DNA of 64,000 nt from Chlorokybus atmophyticus. Its lineage: Eukaryota > Streptophyta > Chlorokybophyceae > Chlorokybales > Chlorokybaceae. The notes under the pieces were generated by a model. That model worked only from the letters and a program-made list of their open reading frames with translations. It was not told the DNA's origin and searched no databases. Both the position numbers and the translations under genes were made by a program. Location: the NCBI GenBank assembly GCA_009103225.1, contig RHPI01001737.1, positions 435,158 through 499,157 of the forward strand, read 5' to 3'. Of this stretch, positions 63,952-64,000 are shown piece after piece (position 1 is the stretch's first letter; every line of letters begins with the position of its first letter).

Positions 63952-64000
<49 letters not shown>
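63930..64000. repeat. GAGCGA/GA microsatellite
   Basis: GCGA and GAGAGC units change into pure GA repeats to the window end; an expandable simple repeat. Confidence 0.95.

Overview
This is a nuclear window from a green-lineage eukaryote, most likely a repeat-rich green alga. The evidence is one intact, intron-dense gene for an XMAP215/MOR1 microtubule polymerase (52.07-63.28 kb, plus strand) that resembles the land-plant protein from end to end, and a DIRS-type retroelement with an inverted recombinase gene, as in the Volvox Kangaroo element. The species cannot be fixed from the sequence. Most of the other 52 kb is mobile DNA, nested several layers deep.

Layout. 0-0.8 kb: decayed Copia fragment. 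0.8-1.9 kb: a 240-bp direct repeat. 1.9-5.86 kb: a decayed Ty3/Gypsy polyprotein (minus strand) with a C5 cytosine methyltransferase (MTase) domain before the reverse transcriptase and a PHD finger after the integrase. 5.86-12.36 kb: a Copia element whose LTR cuts into that MTase; the Copia element itself carries a solo LTR (TSD TGCAG) and a 1.84-kb CACTA-like non-autonomous element (TSD ATA). 12.4-14.6 kb: repeats and a tRNA-derived sequence. 14.6-17.3 kb: decayed Kangaroo-like DIRS element. 17.8-28.3 kb: a large gene cluster of a DUF6589-like/PIN-like/CXC mobile element, ending in a zinc-Tudor-C5 MTase gene. 28.4-37.4 kb: mostly non-coding, with perfect hairpins, a pair of long inverted repeats 6.4 kb apart and alternating purine-pyrimidine tracts. 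37.4-50.1 kb: a second gene cluster with an apparently intact Plavaka-type (CACTA/EnSpm) transposase, a paralogous zinc-Tudor-C5 MTase, a RING-like protein, an OTU protease-like protein and two unrecognised spliced genes. 50.1-52.07 kb: AT-rich intergenic DNA before the MOR1 gene.

Central idea. Three unrelated mobile-element classes here (a Gypsy retrotransposon, a DUF6589-like element and a Plavaka DNA transposon) each carry a cytosine-5 DNA methyltransferase. Two of these share one unusual architecture: an N-terminal cysteine/histidine module, a Tudor-like module, and a catalytic domain closest in motif style to bacteriophage/bacterial enzymes. This suggests that elements in this genome repeatedly captured and swapped a targeted DNA-methylation module, perhaps to control their own silencing. 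The OTU and RING genes beside the Plavaka transposase would fit a further layer of interference with host ubiquitin signalling. That is inference; the domains and intact catalytic motifs are directly visible. Domain assignments come from motif reading only, with no database search.
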